This document shows positions 1 to 9,979 of a stretch of 64,000 nt of DNA, piece by piece. The first letter of the stretch is position 1. Every line of letters starts with the position of its first letter. A program made the position numbers and the translations under genes. The notes beneath the pieces were generated by a model, which was not told where the DNA came from, searched no databases, and was given only the letters and a program-made list of their open reading frames with translations. This DNA comes from Chryseobacterium capnotolerans. GTDB taxonomy: Bacteria; Bacteroidota; Bacteroidia; Flavobacteriales; Weeksellaceae. The DNA lies in contig NZ_CP065589.1 of assembly GCF_021278965.1 (NCBI RefSeq), positions 1,741,001 to 1,805,000 on the forward strand, written 5' to 3'.

Positions 1-2481
1 CCATGATTTAGTGATGCTGATTGAGTTTCCAGCAGTTCCTGCTTTAAGGGTAATCAACTTGGAAGGATCTGTAGTATAATCAGTATATATAGACGCAGCA
101 GAAGTATTTGAAACAGGGTTCATTCCTGCACCGGTTACTGTAACATTGGAAATGAATCCGGCAAGGTTAAAGTTTCCACCTGCTCCATTATTTCCAGCTA
201 CTGTAGGAGTACACTTAGTAAGAGAAGCTGTTGTAAATACTGAAGATGCTGAGAAATCTCCAGGTACTACACCACACTTAGTCGCTATTTGTACTTCATA
301 TTGAGTGGCCTCAGTCAGGTTAGATATATTATAAGAGTTTGTTGTTACAGGAACTGTAGTCCATGTTGCTGTTCCTGTTGGTCTGTATTGTAAAGAGTAT
401 GTAGCATCTTGTAATGCATTCCATTTTACACTTGCAGAGTTTCTTGTAATCCCTGTTACTGTAATTCCTGTTGGAGCTGCTGTACTACAAGCTGCTGAAG
501 CATCAGCAACTGTGGCAGTACCTAGAGCATAGAATATATGATCAATAGCACTTACTCTGATCTTTACAGAAGTTCCGGTTGCTAATGAATTAAATGCAAA
601 AGGTTCAGCCCCGTCATTTGGAGTGGAAGGAGTAATAACAGTCCATGTAGCACCATTGTCAATAGTATAATCTATTTTAACATTCTGTACGTTGTATGGT
701 GCATTATTGGTATTCACTACATCCCAAGTGATCGCCGCCGGAGTATTTTTATAAACTGTAGTTGAAGTTACTCTAAAAGGACCTTCGTTTCCTACATCTA
801 CTTTCATCAGGCTGCTTTGTGTCTGTTGCTGATCGAAATTAGGATTATTATCTCTTGCTGTTACTTTGAAGTTTAACGTTCTCGGTACATTGGATACCGT
901 TTCCCAAGATGTGCTGCTTGGAGTATTGTTAAGAACATTTGATAACTTAGGGAAATAACGTGTAGGGGAAGTAGTAGGCATGATTGATCTGAAATTAGCC
1001 CCGTTATTTCTGGAGGCATTTACAGGTCCAAATGCACTTGCTGTAAGATCATACTGTTCCCATGTATAGGTTATAGGATCGTTTTGTGCATCTGTTGCAG
1101 AAGCAGTTAAAAGAAAAGGGGTACCTTTTGGAATCATTCTGCTCGCCATTGGCTGTATTACAGGTGGTGTATTGGCAACAGGAGTGATCGTACCACAAGT
1201 TACAAAATTAGTATATTCAGCTACCTCTTCAATATTCTTCGTATGGAAGTAAGCATCAGAATTCATTTGAACATTATAGTTCGTGATCCCTGCATACCCC
1301 ATAATGGTAGAACCTGAACCTGGTTCCATGTGAGCTCCGTGAAGAGCAATAGACATAGTGTGAGCTGCCCCAAACTGGTGTCCTATTTCATGAGCAACAA
1401 AGTCAATATCATAAGTATCTCCAAAAGGCTGATCTACGATGTTAGGAGAAGTAATCCCTGCTCCTTTTGATGTGTCATCATCATTGTCTTCTGGATTTCT
1501 GCAGACGTTACCTACATCACCGGCACTACCACCACCACCTCTGTGGCCAAAGAAGTGTCCAATGTCATAGGCATCATTTCCTACACCTACCGTATTGCTA
1601 AGAGTCTGTTGAACCTGTAAATTCCATGCTCCAGGAGCGCTGTATGATATTGCTCCAGTAGTTGGGTTTGTAGTTGCAATAACATTAGAATAAGGATCTG
1701 TAGCTGGATCTGTAAATATTATTTGAGGGAAATCCTGAACAATCATGTGAATACCAAAATCTTTCTCAAATACTCCATTTACTCTGTGCATTGTAGCATT
1801 GATACGAGCTGCTGCCTGAGGAACACCTCCTGCAAGTTGAGTATATTCACCGTTTACAGAGATTGCAATTCTGTAAGTTCTATATTTTTGTTCGTTATTT
1901 TTATTAGGATTTTTGAAGCCGTTCAGAACATTTTTTGTACTCGCCAGCTTATTCATTTGCTTTTTTAAGGCTTCAGGTTCAGAAACTTTACATTCAAAAG
2001 GATCTTCACTGGATCTGTCTGACTTATAGAATACCCCATAGATATCCTTTTCTTTGTTCATTGGCTCTATGAATTCATATTTCCCTGTGTTAGAATCAAA
2101 CAACATCGATTGGAAATCATTAGGAGCTGTAGTAAATCTGATCTGCTTATTAGGATTGTCTATTCCTACTCCGGAATAAGCTCCCAATTCATATCTCTCT
2201 GCCATTGTTTTAGCAACTGTTGGAGAACTGTAAACAGAAAATCTTTCGATTTTTCCATTAGCCATAGGTAAGGAAACAACTATTGGAGCTCCTCCCGTTC
2301 CTGCTTCCGGAGCATTTTTTAAAGTTTCTCTCAAGGAAGCAAGATCAAACTTATAAGCATATTCAATTTTGACTTCTTTCCTTATAGGAGTTACTTTTTC
2401 AGACACTGGCATCCAGCGTTGTGCCTGTAAACCTGTCAAGCTTAAAGCTAGAGTGCAAACAAGAATAATTTTCTTTTTCAT
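1..2481 (-). CDS. Secreted metzincin (reprolysin-like, M12B-type) zinc metalloprotease with Fn3 domain; 3' end lies outside the window
   Basis: The reading frame runs from an ATG at 2481 to the window edge without a stop (about 827 residues seen). It opens with a signal peptide (MKKKIILVCTLALSLTGLQAQ). The zinc site HEIGHQFGAAH is at residues 364-374, followed by a Met-turn-like stretch (STIMGYAG), as in metzincins. A fibronectin type III domain lies at about 666-750. The last visible residues resemble the start of a GEVED-type beta domain. Proteins of this build in flavobacteria are usually exported by the type IX secretion system through a C-terminal sorting domain. That end is not visible here, so the route is inferred. 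Substrate unknown; the family degrades extracellular protein. Confidence 0.9.
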   Translation of the reverse strand, partial: MKKKIILVCTLALSLTGLQAQRWMPVSEKVTPIRKEVKIEYAYKFDLASLRETLKNAPEAGTGGAPIVVSLPMANGKIERFSVYSSPTVAKTMAERYELGAYSGVGIDNPNKQIRFTTAPNDFQSMLFDSNTGKYEFIEPMNKEKDIYGVFYKSDRSSEDPFECKVSEPEALKKQMNKLASTKNVLNGFKNPNKNNEQKYRTYRIAISVNGEYTQLAGGVPQAAARINATMHRVNGVFEKDFGIHMIVQDFPQIIFTDPATDPYSNVIATTNPTTGAISYSAPGAWNLQVQQTLSNTVGVGNDAYDIGHFFGHRGGGGSAGDVGNVCRNPEDNDDDTSKGAGITSPNIVDQPFGDTYDIDFVAHEIGHQFGAAHTMSIALHGAHMEPGSGSTIMGYAGITNYNVQMNSDAYFHTKNIEEVAEYTNFVTCGTITPVANTPPVIQPMASRMIPKGTPFLLTASATDAQNDPITYTWEQYDLTASAFGPVNASRNNGANFRSIMPTTSPTRYFPKLSNVLNNTPSSTSWETVSNVPRTLNFKVTARDNNPNFDQQQTQSSLMKVDVGNEGPFRVTSTTVYKNTPAAITWDVVNTNNAPYNVQNVKIDYTIDNGATWTVITPSTPNDGAEPFAFNSLATGTSVKIRVSAIDHIFYALGTATVADASAACSTAAPTGITVTGITRNSASVKWNALQDATYSLQYRPTGTATWTTVPVTTNSYNISNLTEATQYEVQIATKCGVVPGDFSASSVFTTASLTKCTPTVAGNNGAGGNFNLAGFISNVTVTGAGMNPVSNTSAASIYTDYTTDPSKLITLKAGTAGNSISITKSW

Positions 2482-2688
2482 ATAACTTTTTAGTAAATTT
2501 AATTAACGGGTGTAAATTTAATAAATGTTTTGGTATATTTAGGATATTGTGTTAAATAAAATTAATTTTAATTGTTTATAATTGAATCTGGATTGGTTTT
2601 GTATTATTATTGAATATAATTTTAACTTATGATTTGATAATAAATTATTGAAAAAAAATAGAAATAGGATGACAATATAGTAAAATAT

Positions 2689-2720
2689 AAAATCCGATCT
2701 ACCATGGTAGATCGGATTTT
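2689..2720 (-). terminator. Perfect 32-bp palindrome, terminator after tatC
   Basis: The arms AAAATCCGATCTACC and its exact complement meet around ATGG. It lies 43 bp past the tatC stop, and read on the minus strand it ends in a T-rich tract. It probably insulates tatC from the downstream protease gene. Confidence 0.75.
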
Positions 2721-2763
2721 GTTTAAATCTTTATTAATGAAAAGCTATTGCCTTTTTATCTGA

Positions 2764-3591
2764 TTACTTCTGTACCGCAGGAAGGGTTCCATTGTTTTTC
2801 TGTACTTTTTTATAAGTGAAGGTACACATCATGATACTGAATTCATATAAGATCAGTAATGGGAAAGCTGCCATCAGCATACTTAATACATCTGCCGGTG
2901 TAATAATTGCGGCAACTACCATAATTAGTACAATGGCATGACGACGGTAAGTTTTCATGAACATAGGAGTAAGAATTCCGATGCTGGTAAGGAAATAGAT
3001 CAGAATAGGAAATAGAAAAATAACTCCCATACCTAGTACTACTTGTAAAAATAATGTAGTATAATCACTCAGATCATAGAGAGGAACAATAATGTCCGAA
3101 ATTTTAAAGAGTACTCCAAAGTTAACCGCAAAAGGAAGAATCAAAAAATACCCGCATAAAACTCCGGTCATAAAAAGCATCCATACCGCATTAATGATAT
3201 AAACTGAGTTTTTTCTCTCATTCGGGTGTAAGGCTGGGCTGATAAATCTCCATAGCTCCCAAACGATATAAGGAAATGCAGCCACCATTCCACCAAAAAC
3301 GGAAACAGCCATCATCACATTGAACTGCTGATATAATCTTTGTACACGTACAGGAAAATCCTTCGGAAGATGGATGCTGTCTTCTCCTAAAATCATCCTT
3401 GAAAAATGATTAACAATTTTGAAAGTAGGGAAATCATTTCTTGTGGGGCCGAAAAAGATATGGTCCATGATCCAGTTGATATTGAAACCAACCACTAAGG
3501 CTGCAACGATGATAGCAATAATCGAACGGACCAAATGTCCTCTTAATTCTCCAATATGTCCCAAAAAGGACATGTCTTTGTTATTGTCCAT
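2764..3591 (-). CDS. tatC: Sec-independent protein translocase subunit TatC
   Basis: This is the multispanning receptor subunit of the twin-arginine translocase, which exports folded proteins across the inner membrane. The N-terminus contains MSFLGHIGELR, the family signature for signal-peptide recognition, and about six hydrophobic segments follow. I start at the ATG at 3591 (MDNNKDMSF, 275 residues). The frame extends upstream only to a GTG at 3615, and the extra residues do not resemble the family start. No tatA/B gene is nearby, so those subunits must be elsewhere. Read on the minus strand it follows the Crp and DJ-1 genes but is separated from them by a hairpin at 3749-3775. Confidence 0.93.
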   Translation of the reverse strand: MDNNKDMSFLGHIGELRGHLVRSIIAIIVAALVVGFNINWIMDHIFFGPTRNDFPTFKIVNHFSRMILGEDSIHLPKDFPVRVQRLYQQFNVMMAVSVFGGMVAAFPYIVWELWRFISPALHPNERKNSVYIINAVWMLFMTGVLCGYFLILPFAVNFGVLFKISDIIVPLYDLSDYTTLFLQVVLGMGVIFLFPILIYFLTSIGILTPMFMKTYRRHAIVLIMVVAAIITPADVLSMLMAAFPLLILYEFSIMMCTFTYKKVQKNNGTLPAVQK

Positions 3592-3748
3592 ATAATAGAA
3601 TCTGTCAAAATACACACCAAAAAGGTAAGCAGTTTAAGTCTGCGAAATTATGAAATAATAATCAGTATTTAGAATTATTAGCCATGAATTTGTGTAGATT
3701 GATGTTGTAGATTGTTGACCTATTTTTTAAAACCTGTTCATATATAAT

Positions 3749-3775
3749 AGCAGACAGCTTAAAAGGCTGTCTGCT
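3749..3775 (-). terminator. Stem-loop after the DJ-1/PfpI gene
   Basis: The 10-bp arms AGCAGACAGC and GCTGTCTGCT are exact complements around a 7-nt loop, 17 bp downstream of the gene stop. The trailing sequence on the minus strand is A/T-rich rather than a clean T run, so efficiency is uncertain. Confidence 0.6.
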
Positions 3776-3791
3776 AGGTTTTATTTCTGTG

Positions 3792-4484
3792 TTAAAGATT
3801 ATTTTTTAGAATCTCCAATACTTTTTCTGCTACTGCTGCTCCGGATTGAGGATTTTGCCCTGTCACCAGATTTCCGTCAGCCACTGCAAAAGGGACAAAA
3901 TCCTGATCTGCTTTTACATAGTGTGCTCCTTTGCTTTTCAGTACATCTTCTGTGAGATAAGGCATATGATCAGCCAGTTCAGCGGCAATTTCTTCTGCAT
4001 TGGAGAAGCCGGTTACTGTTTTTCCTTCAATAAGGAGTTCTCCGTTCGAAAGTTTAATATTAAAAAGTCCTACAGCTCCATGACATACTGAAGATACAAT
4101 ACCTCCATTTTCATAAATACTGCGGGCTATTTCCTGTAATTCTATATTGTCCGGAAAGTCCCAAACTACACCGTGCCCGCCTGCATAATAAATGACATTA
4201 TAATCATCAGAATTAATATCTTTTGGTTGTAAAGTATTACCTAATTTATTTCTGAAGGTCTCATCAGCATAATATTTCCAGTCTACAGGCTGTACAAACA
4301 TCTGGAGAGAAATAGGATCGAGTGGGGTATACCCTCCTTTCGGACTTACAAAATCAATTTCATAGCCTTTTTCTGCCAGTTTTTCATAAAAATGAACAGC
4401 TTCACCCAGCCATAAGCCTGTTGCTCTTTCCATATTAGGATATTTTTCCACACTTGTCACTACGATTAATGCTTTCTTATTCAT
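3792..4484 (-). CDS. DJ-1/PfpI superfamily protein (Hsp31-like class I glutamine amidotransferase fold)
   Basis: It has 230 residues. The nucleophile elbow is SSVCHGAVG with Cys134-His135, and Glu28 in GLWLGEAV fits the conserved acid next to the cysteine in DJ-1 proteins. The family includes Hsp31-like chaperones, glyoxalase III and deglycase-like enzymes that deal with methylglyoxal and other carbonyl stress. The exact activity cannot be read from sequence. It lies 100 bp downstream of a Crp/Fnr-type regulator on the same strand, which suggests control by that regulator. The size and the WLGEA motif fit the Hsp31/glyoxalase III branch better than the short PfpI proteases. Confidence 0.85.
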   Translation of the reverse strand: MNKKALIVVTSVEKYPNMERATGLWLGEAVHFYEKLAEKGYEIDFVSPKGGYTPLDPISLQMFVQPVDWKYYADETFRNKLGNTLQPKDINSDDYNVIYYAGGHGVVWDFPDNIELQEIARSIYENGGIVSSVCHGAVGLFNIKLSNGELLIEGKTVTGFSNAEEIAAELADHMPYLTEDVLKSKGAHYVKADQDFVPFAVADGNLVTGQNPQSGAAVAEKVLEILKNNL

Positions 4485-4584
4485 TGGTATTGTTGTTTAA
4501 AATAATAGAACAAAGATTGAAATTTTTACAAAACAATAATAAGGACATACCTCAAAAAAAGATGTGACACAGGTCACATCTCTA

Positions 4585-5145
4585 TTAATATAATCTACTT
4601 AATGTTTCTCTTGAGACTCCTAGATAGCTTGCAATAAGCTGTTTCGGAATGTGATCTATAAAACCGGGATATTGTTTTATAAAGTCTTCATAGCGTTCTT
4701 TGGCAGATTTACTCATTAAAGATAGAATTCTTTGTTGTAAAGCTACATACCCGAAATTAGACTTTACCCTGAAGAAATGTTCTATGGCCGGCACTGTTGA
4801 GCAAAGGATATTCAGATTTTCATAAGATATTGCAAACACTTCTGTATCTTCAATGCAATCCACTGCAAGTGATGAGGTTTCCTGTTTGAAAAATCCTGCA
4901 AAATCTGAAATCCACCAGTTAGATGCTGCGAATTGAAGAATATGTTCTTTTCCTGTATGATCTATAAAGCTGCTTTTAAGGATGCCTTTCTCTATCAGAA
5001 AAATTTCATGTACAGGCTGATGTTCCTGTACGAGGAACTGTCTTTTCCGGAATCTCTTTTTTACAAAAAGATTTTGAACGATCTCAAATTCATCATCCGA
5101 AAGGGTGATAATTTCCTGAATATGTTCTTTTAGAAAATGGTGCAT
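4585..5145 (-). CDS. Crp/Fnr family transcriptional regulator
   Basis: It has 186 residues. An N-terminal cyclic-nucleotide-binding-type beta roll (about 20-115, with LIEKGILKSSFID) precedes a C-terminal helix-turn-helix ending YLGVSRETLSRLY. The recognition helix is present, but the protein stops almost at once after it, at the short end for the family. No cysteine cluster typical of Fnr is seen, so it is more like the many uncharacterised Bacteroidota Crp paralogues. The start is 13 bp downstream of the kdsD stop, so the two may be co-transcribed. The DJ-1 gene downstream is a plausible target. Confidence 0.85.
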   Translation of the reverse strand: MHHFLKEHIQEIITLSDDEFEIVQNLFVKKRFRKRQFLVQEHQPVHEIFLIEKGILKSSFIDHTGKEHILQFAASNWWISDFAGFFKQETSSLAVDCIEDTEVFAISYENLNILCSTVPAIEHFFRVKSNFGYVALQQRILSLMSKSAKERYEDFIKQYPGFIDHIPKQLIASYLGVSRETLSRLY

Positions 5146-5158
5146 CTTAATTTAAAGT

Positions 5159-6118
5159 CTAGTTGATACCCTCATCAAGCAATTTATGCAGATCAATGAT
5201 CCCAAAATACTTTCCGTTCTCAGTCACTACAAGCTGACCGATATTATTTTCTTTTAAAACCTTCATTGCTTCTTTGGCAAGAGCGCCCTTTTCAATCGTT
5301 CTTGGGTTGGCAGACATTATATTTTTTGCAAGAACTTTAGTAATATCTTCTCCTTTCATCAGCATTCTTCTTAAATCCCCGTCTGTAATTACTCCTACGA
5401 TCTGATCTTCATTGGTAACAACAGTAATTCCGTGGCTTGATGCACTGATGGAAATAATAACATCTCTAATGGTAGCCTCTTCAGATACCTGAGGTTTTTG
5501 TGAAGAAAGAAACTGTTCAACCTTAGAAGTCAGGTTTTTTCCTAAGCTTCCTCCAGGATGGAATTTGGCAAAATCATTCGCCTTGAAATCGTTCAGCTCC
5601 ATTAAAGCAACTGCAAGAGCATCTCCCAGTGCCATTTGAATGGTAGTAGAACTTGTAGGAGCCAGTTTATTAGGGCAAGCTTCTACATCAACATGGGTAT
5701 CCAGAATAATTTCTGAAAATTCAGCCAGTTTACTGCTTCTGTTTCCTGTCATTCCGATCAATGCGGAAGAATAATCCTTTAAATAAGGGACAAGGTTTGC
5801 TATTTCGGGAGAGTTTCCGGAATTGGAGATACAAAGCACTACATCCTGTTTCTGTATCACTCCCAGATCTCCGTGAATGGCTTCTGAAGCATGCAAAAAT
5901 TGAGATGGGGTACCCGTAGAATTCAGAGTAGCAACAATTTTATTACCCACGTGAGCTGATTTTCCGATTCCTACAACAATTAATTTCCCTTTGGCAGAGT
6001 GAATAATTTCTACAGCCTGGGCAAATGGGTCACCAATTCTGTTTTTTAATTTTTCTAATTCTGAAATTTCAATTTCTAGAGTGCTTTTAGCAATTGATAT
6101 AATGCTGGTTCTATCCAT
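5159..6118 (-). CDS. kdsD: D-arabinose 5-phosphate isomerase (KpsF/GutQ/KdsD family)
   Basis: It interconverts D-ribulose 5-phosphate and D-arabinose 5-phosphate, the first committed step to Kdo for lipopolysaccharide. It has 319 residues, the normal length. A SIS sugar-isomerase domain covers about 35-170 (GIGKSAHVGNK; SNSGNSPEI), followed by two CBS domains (about 205-255 and 270-319). HPGGSLGK is the typical linker. It is divergently arranged with recQ across a 158-bp gap. The Crp and DJ-1 genes follow on the same strand. Confidence 0.93.
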   Translation of the reverse strand: MDRTSIISIAKSTLEIEISELEKLKNRIGDPFAQAVEIIHSAKGKLIVVGIGKSAHVGNKIVATLNSTGTPSQFLHASEAIHGDLGVIQKQDVVLCISNSGNSPEIANLVPYLKDYSSALIGMTGNRSSKLAEFSEIILDTHVDVEACPNKLAPTSSTTIQMALGDALAVALMELNDFKANDFAKFHPGGSLGKNLTSKVEQFLSSQKPQVSEEATIRDVIISISASSHGITVVTNEDQIVGVITDGDLRRMLMKGEDITKVLAKNIMSANPRTIEKGALAKEAMKVLKENNIGQLVVTENGKYFGIIDLHKLLDEGIN

Positions 6119-6213
6119 TTTATGACAATAAGGTATACAAAAAAGTTTCTAAAAAACGTTATATTTTAAAAACAATATTTAATATAAATTTTATTTTTTA
6201 TAAATTCGTTCGC

Positions 6214-6244
6214 TTTTATTTTAAGCAGAATTTTTATAACTTTG
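6214..6244 (+). promoter_or_regulatory. Bacteroidota-type promoter of recQ
   Basis: TTTT at 6214-6217 (-33 region), a 19-bp spacer, then TAACTTTG at 6237-6244 (-7 box). The recQ ATG is about 33 bp downstream. This matches the TTTG-N19-TAnnTTTG pattern with one change. Confidence 0.6.
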
Positions 6245-6276
6245 GGTTAGATGCAAATTTAGCAATAGAAAATTAG

Positions 6277-8481
6277 ATGAGCGCAAAAAAAGCCAATTTA
6301 TCAGGCGAATTGAAAAAGTATTTTGGGTTTTCTACATTTAAGGGACAACAGGAACAGATCATAGAAAACCTACTGAATGGGAAAGATATATTTGTTTTGA
6401 TGCCTACAGGTGGTGGTAAATCATTATGTTATCAGCTTCCGGCACTTATTTCGGAGGGAACGGCAATCGTTGTTTCACCTTTAATAGCGTTAATGAAGAA
6501 TCAGGTGGATGCCGTTAACGGGCTTTCTTCTGATGACGGAGTAGCGCATGTATTAAATTCATCATTAAACAAGACACAGACAAAGCAGGTTTTTGACGAT
6601 ATCAAAAGCGGCAAGACCAAACTTTTGTATGTAGCTCCTGAATCATTAATTAAAGATGATTATCTGGACTTTTTGAAAGAAGTTAAGATTTCTTTCTTTG
6701 CTATTGATGAGGCACACTGTATTTCAGAGTGGGGACATGATTTCAGACCGGAATACAGGAATCTTAAACAAATTATTGATAAGATCGCCAATGTACCGGT
6801 GATCGCTCTTACGGCTACAGCTACGCCGAAGGTGCAGGATGATATTCAGAAAACACTGGGGATGACCAATGCTTTGGTCTTTAAGGAAAGTTTTAACCGT
6901 CCGAACTTATATTATGAGGTAACTCCTAAAATTAATATAGATAAAGAGATCGTTAAATTTATCAATCAGCATAAAGGAAAATCAGGGATTGTCTATTGTC
7001 TGAGCAGAAGAAAGGTGGAAGAATTTGCCCAGCTTTTGCAGGTCAATGGAATTAATGCACTGCCTTACCATGCCGGACTTGATCAGAAGGTGAGAGTAGC
7101 CAATCAGGATAAATTTCTGATGGAAGAGGTAGATGTTATTGTAGCAACCATCGCTTTCGGGATGGGAATTGATAAACCAGATGTACGTTTTGTGATTCAC
7201 TATGATTTCCCGAAATCATTGGAAAGCTACTATCAGGAAACGGGAAGAGCAGGAAGAGATGGTGGAGAAGGGCATTGCCTGGCTTTTTATGATCCTAAAG
7301 ATATTGAAAAACTGGAAAAATTCCTGGCTCAAAAGCCTGTATCTGAAAGAGAAATCGGATTACAGCTCCTCAATGAAGTAGTAGGTTATGCTGAAACTTC
7401 AATGAGCAGGAGACAATATATTCTTTATTATTTTGGAGAAAGCTTTGATCCTGTGAAAGGTGATGGAGCTAAAATGTGTGACAACTCATCCAATCCTCCG
7501 AAACTGAAAGATGCTACTTCTGATTTAGCGAAGGTTCTTGAGCTGATTAATGATACGGGAGAAAAATTCAAAGCAAAAGATCTGATCTCTGTTATTGTTG
7601 GAAAAGAAACGGCTGTTACCAAATCTTATAAACTTGAGCAGAATCCTCATTTCGGTTTTGGAAAAGAAGAAAAAGACAACTATTGGAAAACCATTTTGAG
7701 ACAGGCAACCGTTCAGAATTTCTTACAGAAAGATATTGAAACCTATGGTGTTTTAAAGATCGAAGAAAAAGGAAGGAATGTATTGGCTGGTAAATCTAAA
7801 GATGTTTTCTTAATCGCTGAAGACAGAGAATTTGATCTTACACAAGCTAAGGCAGATAGTGACCAGCTGCAACAACAGGCAGGCGGAGGTTTAGATCAAA
7901 AACTGTTTACCCTATTAAAGGAACTAAGGAAAAAAGTAGCCAAAAAACATGGAATCCCGCCTTATACGGTATTTATGGATCCAAGTTTGGAGGATATGAC
8001 GGTTCAATATCCGATTACAATAGATGAAATCAACAAAATTTATGGTGTAGGAGAAGGGAAAGCCAAGAAATATGGTAAAGAATTTGCTGATTACATTAAA
8101 ACTTATGTTGAAGACAATAATATAGAACGTACTCAGGATATGGTATTGAAACAGGTGGCCAATAAATCCAGCCATAAGGTTTTCATTATCCAGAGTACTG
8201 ATAAAAAGATTGATCTTGAAGACATTGCAAGAGCCAAGAATCTTTCCATGGATGAACTTTTAAAAGAAATGGAAAGAATCGTGTACCAGGGAACCAAATT
8301 AAACATCGATTATTATATTGAAGATAATTTTGATGAAGATATTGTAGATGGTTTTATGGAGTTTATGAATGAATCTGAAAGTGACAGTATGAAGATTTTA
8401 TTGGATGAATTCGGAGACGAATTGTCTGATGAAGAGGTAAGAATGCTGAGAATTAAATTCATCAGTGATGTTGCCAACTAA
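6277..8481 (+). CDS. recQ: ATP-dependent DNA helicase RecQ
   Basis: This is a 3'-5' helicase for recombination and replication-fork repair, 734 residues. Walker A TGGGKS is at 44-49, DEAH at 144-147, and the RecQ aromatic loop follows directly ([13 protein letters not shown]). The [10 protein letters not shown] motif VI is intact. An HRDC domain lies at about 550-620 and a helix-turn-helix-like tail at about 640-734. Odd: in the zinc-binding region, where RecQ normally has four cysteines, only Cys401 (KMCDNSS) remains, and the position before RRQYIL is Ser. The zinc site therefore looks lost while the fold is kept. Confidence 0.95.
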   Translation: MSAKKANLSGELKKYFGFSTFKGQQEQIIENLLNGKDIFVLMPTGGGKSLCYQLPALISEGTAIVVSPLIALMKNQVDAVNGLSSDDGVAHVLNSSLNKTQTKQVFDDIKSGKTKLLYVAPESLIKDDYLDFLKEVKISFFAIDEAHCISEWGHDFRPEYRNLKQIIDKIANVPVIALTATATPKVQDDIQKTLGMTNALVFKESFNRPNLYYEVTPKINIDKEIVKFINQHKGKSGIVYCLSRRKVEEFAQLLQVNGINALPYHAGLDQKVRVANQDKFLMEEVDVIVATIAFGMGIDKPDVRFVIHYDFPKSLESYYQETGRAGRDGGEGHCLAFYDPKDIEKLEKFLAQKPVSEREIGLQLLNEVVGYAETSMSRRQYILYYFGESFDPVKGDGAKMCDNSSNPPKLKDATSDLAKVLELINDTGEKFKAKDLISVIVGKETAVTKSYKLEQNPHFGFGKEEKDNYWKTILRQATVQNFLQKDIETYGVLKIEEKGRNVLAGKSKDVFLIAEDREFDLTQAKADSDQLQQQAGGGLDQKLFTLLKELRKKVAKKHGIPPYTVFMDPSLEDMTVQYPITIDEINKIYGVGEGKAKKYGKEFADYIKTYVEDNNIERTQDMVLKQVANKSSHKVFIIQSTDKKIDLEDIARAKNLSMDELLKEMERIVYQGTKLNIDYYIEDNFDEDIVDGFMEFMNESESDSMKILLDEFGDELSDEEVRMLRIKFISDVAN

Positions 8482-8504
8482 GGAAATGAAATATGAAAAA
8501 ATAT

Positions 8505-8533
8505 AAAAGTTCTTCTTCGGAAGAACTTTTTTG
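8505..8533 (+). terminator. Rho-independent terminator of recQ with UUCG tetraloop
   Basis: The 11-bp arms AAAAGTTCTTC and GAAGAACTTTT close a TTCG loop on a C-G pair, the extra-stable tetraloop. A T run follows. It begins 24 bp after the recQ stop. Confidence 0.88.
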
Positions 8534-8877
8534 TGTTTTAGAAAATATAAATAAGATTGCTCTATTTTCTAACTCATTTTTTGAAATCTTATATGTAACG
8601 TTATAATATTCTATGTCGCTATGTAGTTCAACATTTTTTAAACCACATAGCGACATAGATTTTTACAAATCAATTTATTCATAACAACTAAGACCGATTG
8701 CAGTAATATACAATTTTATCCTAGATAAAATCTTTGTGTCTTATAGCGGTAAATATTAAAAAAACGGTTTTGCAATTTTCTAATAAACACATATTTAAGA
8801 GTTAGATTATTTTGTTTTGCCAGCAATGGTAAAAGGAATATTTGATTTGTAATTAAACTTTTTAGTAACTTTAACTG
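8534..8877. other. Non-coding gap between recQ and the glycosyltransferase
   Basis: No supported gene. It contains the palindromic element at 8610-8659 and, around 8730-8755, a TTTGTGTCTTATAGCGGT-like relic that resembles stretches near 14160-14215. A weak promoter candidate for the glycosyltransferase is TTTG at 8841 with TAACTTTA at 8866. Confidence 0.5.
8610..8659. repeat. Dispersed palindromic element, family A, copy 1
   Basis: CTATGTCGCTATGT at 8611-8624 is exactly complementary to 8645-8658, with a 20-nt loop. The inner part continues as GTT facing AAC after one mismatch. A related element at 32270-32317 keeps the same architecture with compensated base changes. Confidence 0.8.
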
Positions 8878-9960
8878 ATGAAAAAAATATCTGTCATATT
8901 TATTCTGCCGGATTTAGAAACCGGAGGCGCAGAAAGGATAGTTACTACCATTGCAAATCATCTTTCCAGGGATCGTTTTGAGCCTAAGATTTTGCTATTG
9001 CGTAAACAAGGCGGATATCTTGATTTTCTGAAAAAAGATGTTGAAATCATCGATATCAATACAGAAAGAATCCGACATTCTTTAAAACCTATTTTAGGAG
9101 AAATTTACAGAAGAAAACCCGATATTGTATTTTCCGGTTTTGGAGAAGTGAATGCTTATTTATCCTTATTTATCAAGCTTTTTCCCAGAACGAAGTTTAT
9201 TGCAAGAGAAACGAACGTAGTGACTCAGCATGTGACAAGAAAAGAGATCAAATTTTTCTATAATTTTTATAATAACTATCAGAAAATCATTGCTCAGAGT
9301 GATGATATGATGAAGGATCTCGTTGATAATTTTAATATCAAAAAGAAAAAGATTGTTAAGATTAATAATCCGGTAGACTTTGATTTTATTGATGAGAAAT
9401 TGAAAATTGCCTTAAAACCTGAAGCATATAAATACAACTATAAGAATGTAGTTGCTATTGGTAATTTATCGGCTAGAAAAGGATTTGATAACCTGCTGAA
9501 AGTGTTTTCTAGACTCAAAAATGAAAATATAATGCTTCATATTCTGGGGGATGGAAAAGACAAAGATGTTTTGCTTCAGATGAAAGAGTTTTTAGGGTTG
9601 AAAAATGTTATTTTCCATGGAAGACAGGAGAATCCCTATCAGTTTTTAAAGTATGCGGATCTGTTTATCCTTTCTTCAAGATATGAAGGGTTTCCCAATG
9701 TGCTTTTGGAAGCGGGCGCTTGCGGAACGTATTCGCTGGCCAATAATTGTCCGGGAGGAATTAACGAGATCATTCAGCATAATGTGAATGGAGAAATTGC
9801 CAATATTGAAAACTATGAAGATTTTGCACAGCATATTATGAAAGTAATGCATCAAAATTATAATCGTGATGCTATAAAGAACTCCATTAAATCCAGGTTT
9901 TCAAAAAATATTATTTTAGATAAATACGAAAAAGTATTATTAGACCTGATCCATAAATAA
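8878..9960 (+). CDS. GT4-family glycosyltransferase (GT-B fold)
   Basis: It has 360 residues. An N-terminal Rossmann half (PDLETGGAERIV, the acceptor-side motif of GT4 enzymes) precedes a C-terminal nucleotide-sugar half with GNLSARKGF, LGDGKD and EGFPNVLLEAGACG, the E-x7-E motif. It transfers a sugar from a nucleotide sugar to a glycan or lipid acceptor on the cytoplasmic side of the membrane. It stands alone, without a surrounding polysaccharide cluster, so the substrate is unknown. The cupin gene follows 19 bp later on the same strand, but its function does not obviously connect. Confidence 0.9.
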   Translation: MKKISVIFILPDLETGGAERIVTTIANHLSRDRFEPKILLLRKQGGYLDFLKKDVEIIDINTERIRHSLKPILGEIYRRKPDIVFSGFGEVNAYLSLFIKLFPRTKFIARETNVVTQHVTRKEIKFFYNFYNNYQKIIAQSDDMMKDLVDNFNIKKKKIVKINNPVDFDFIDEKLKIALKPEAYKYNYKNVVAIGNLSARKGFDNLLKVFSRLKNENIMLHILGDGKDKDVLLQMKEFLGLKNVIFHGRQENPYQFLKYADLFILSSRYEGFPNVLLEAGACGTYSLANNCPGGINEIIQHNVNGEIANIENYEDFAQHIMKVMHQNYNRDAIKNSIKSRFSKNIILDKYEKVLLDLIHK

Positions 9961-9979
9961 TTCATATCTCTAAGGTTTA

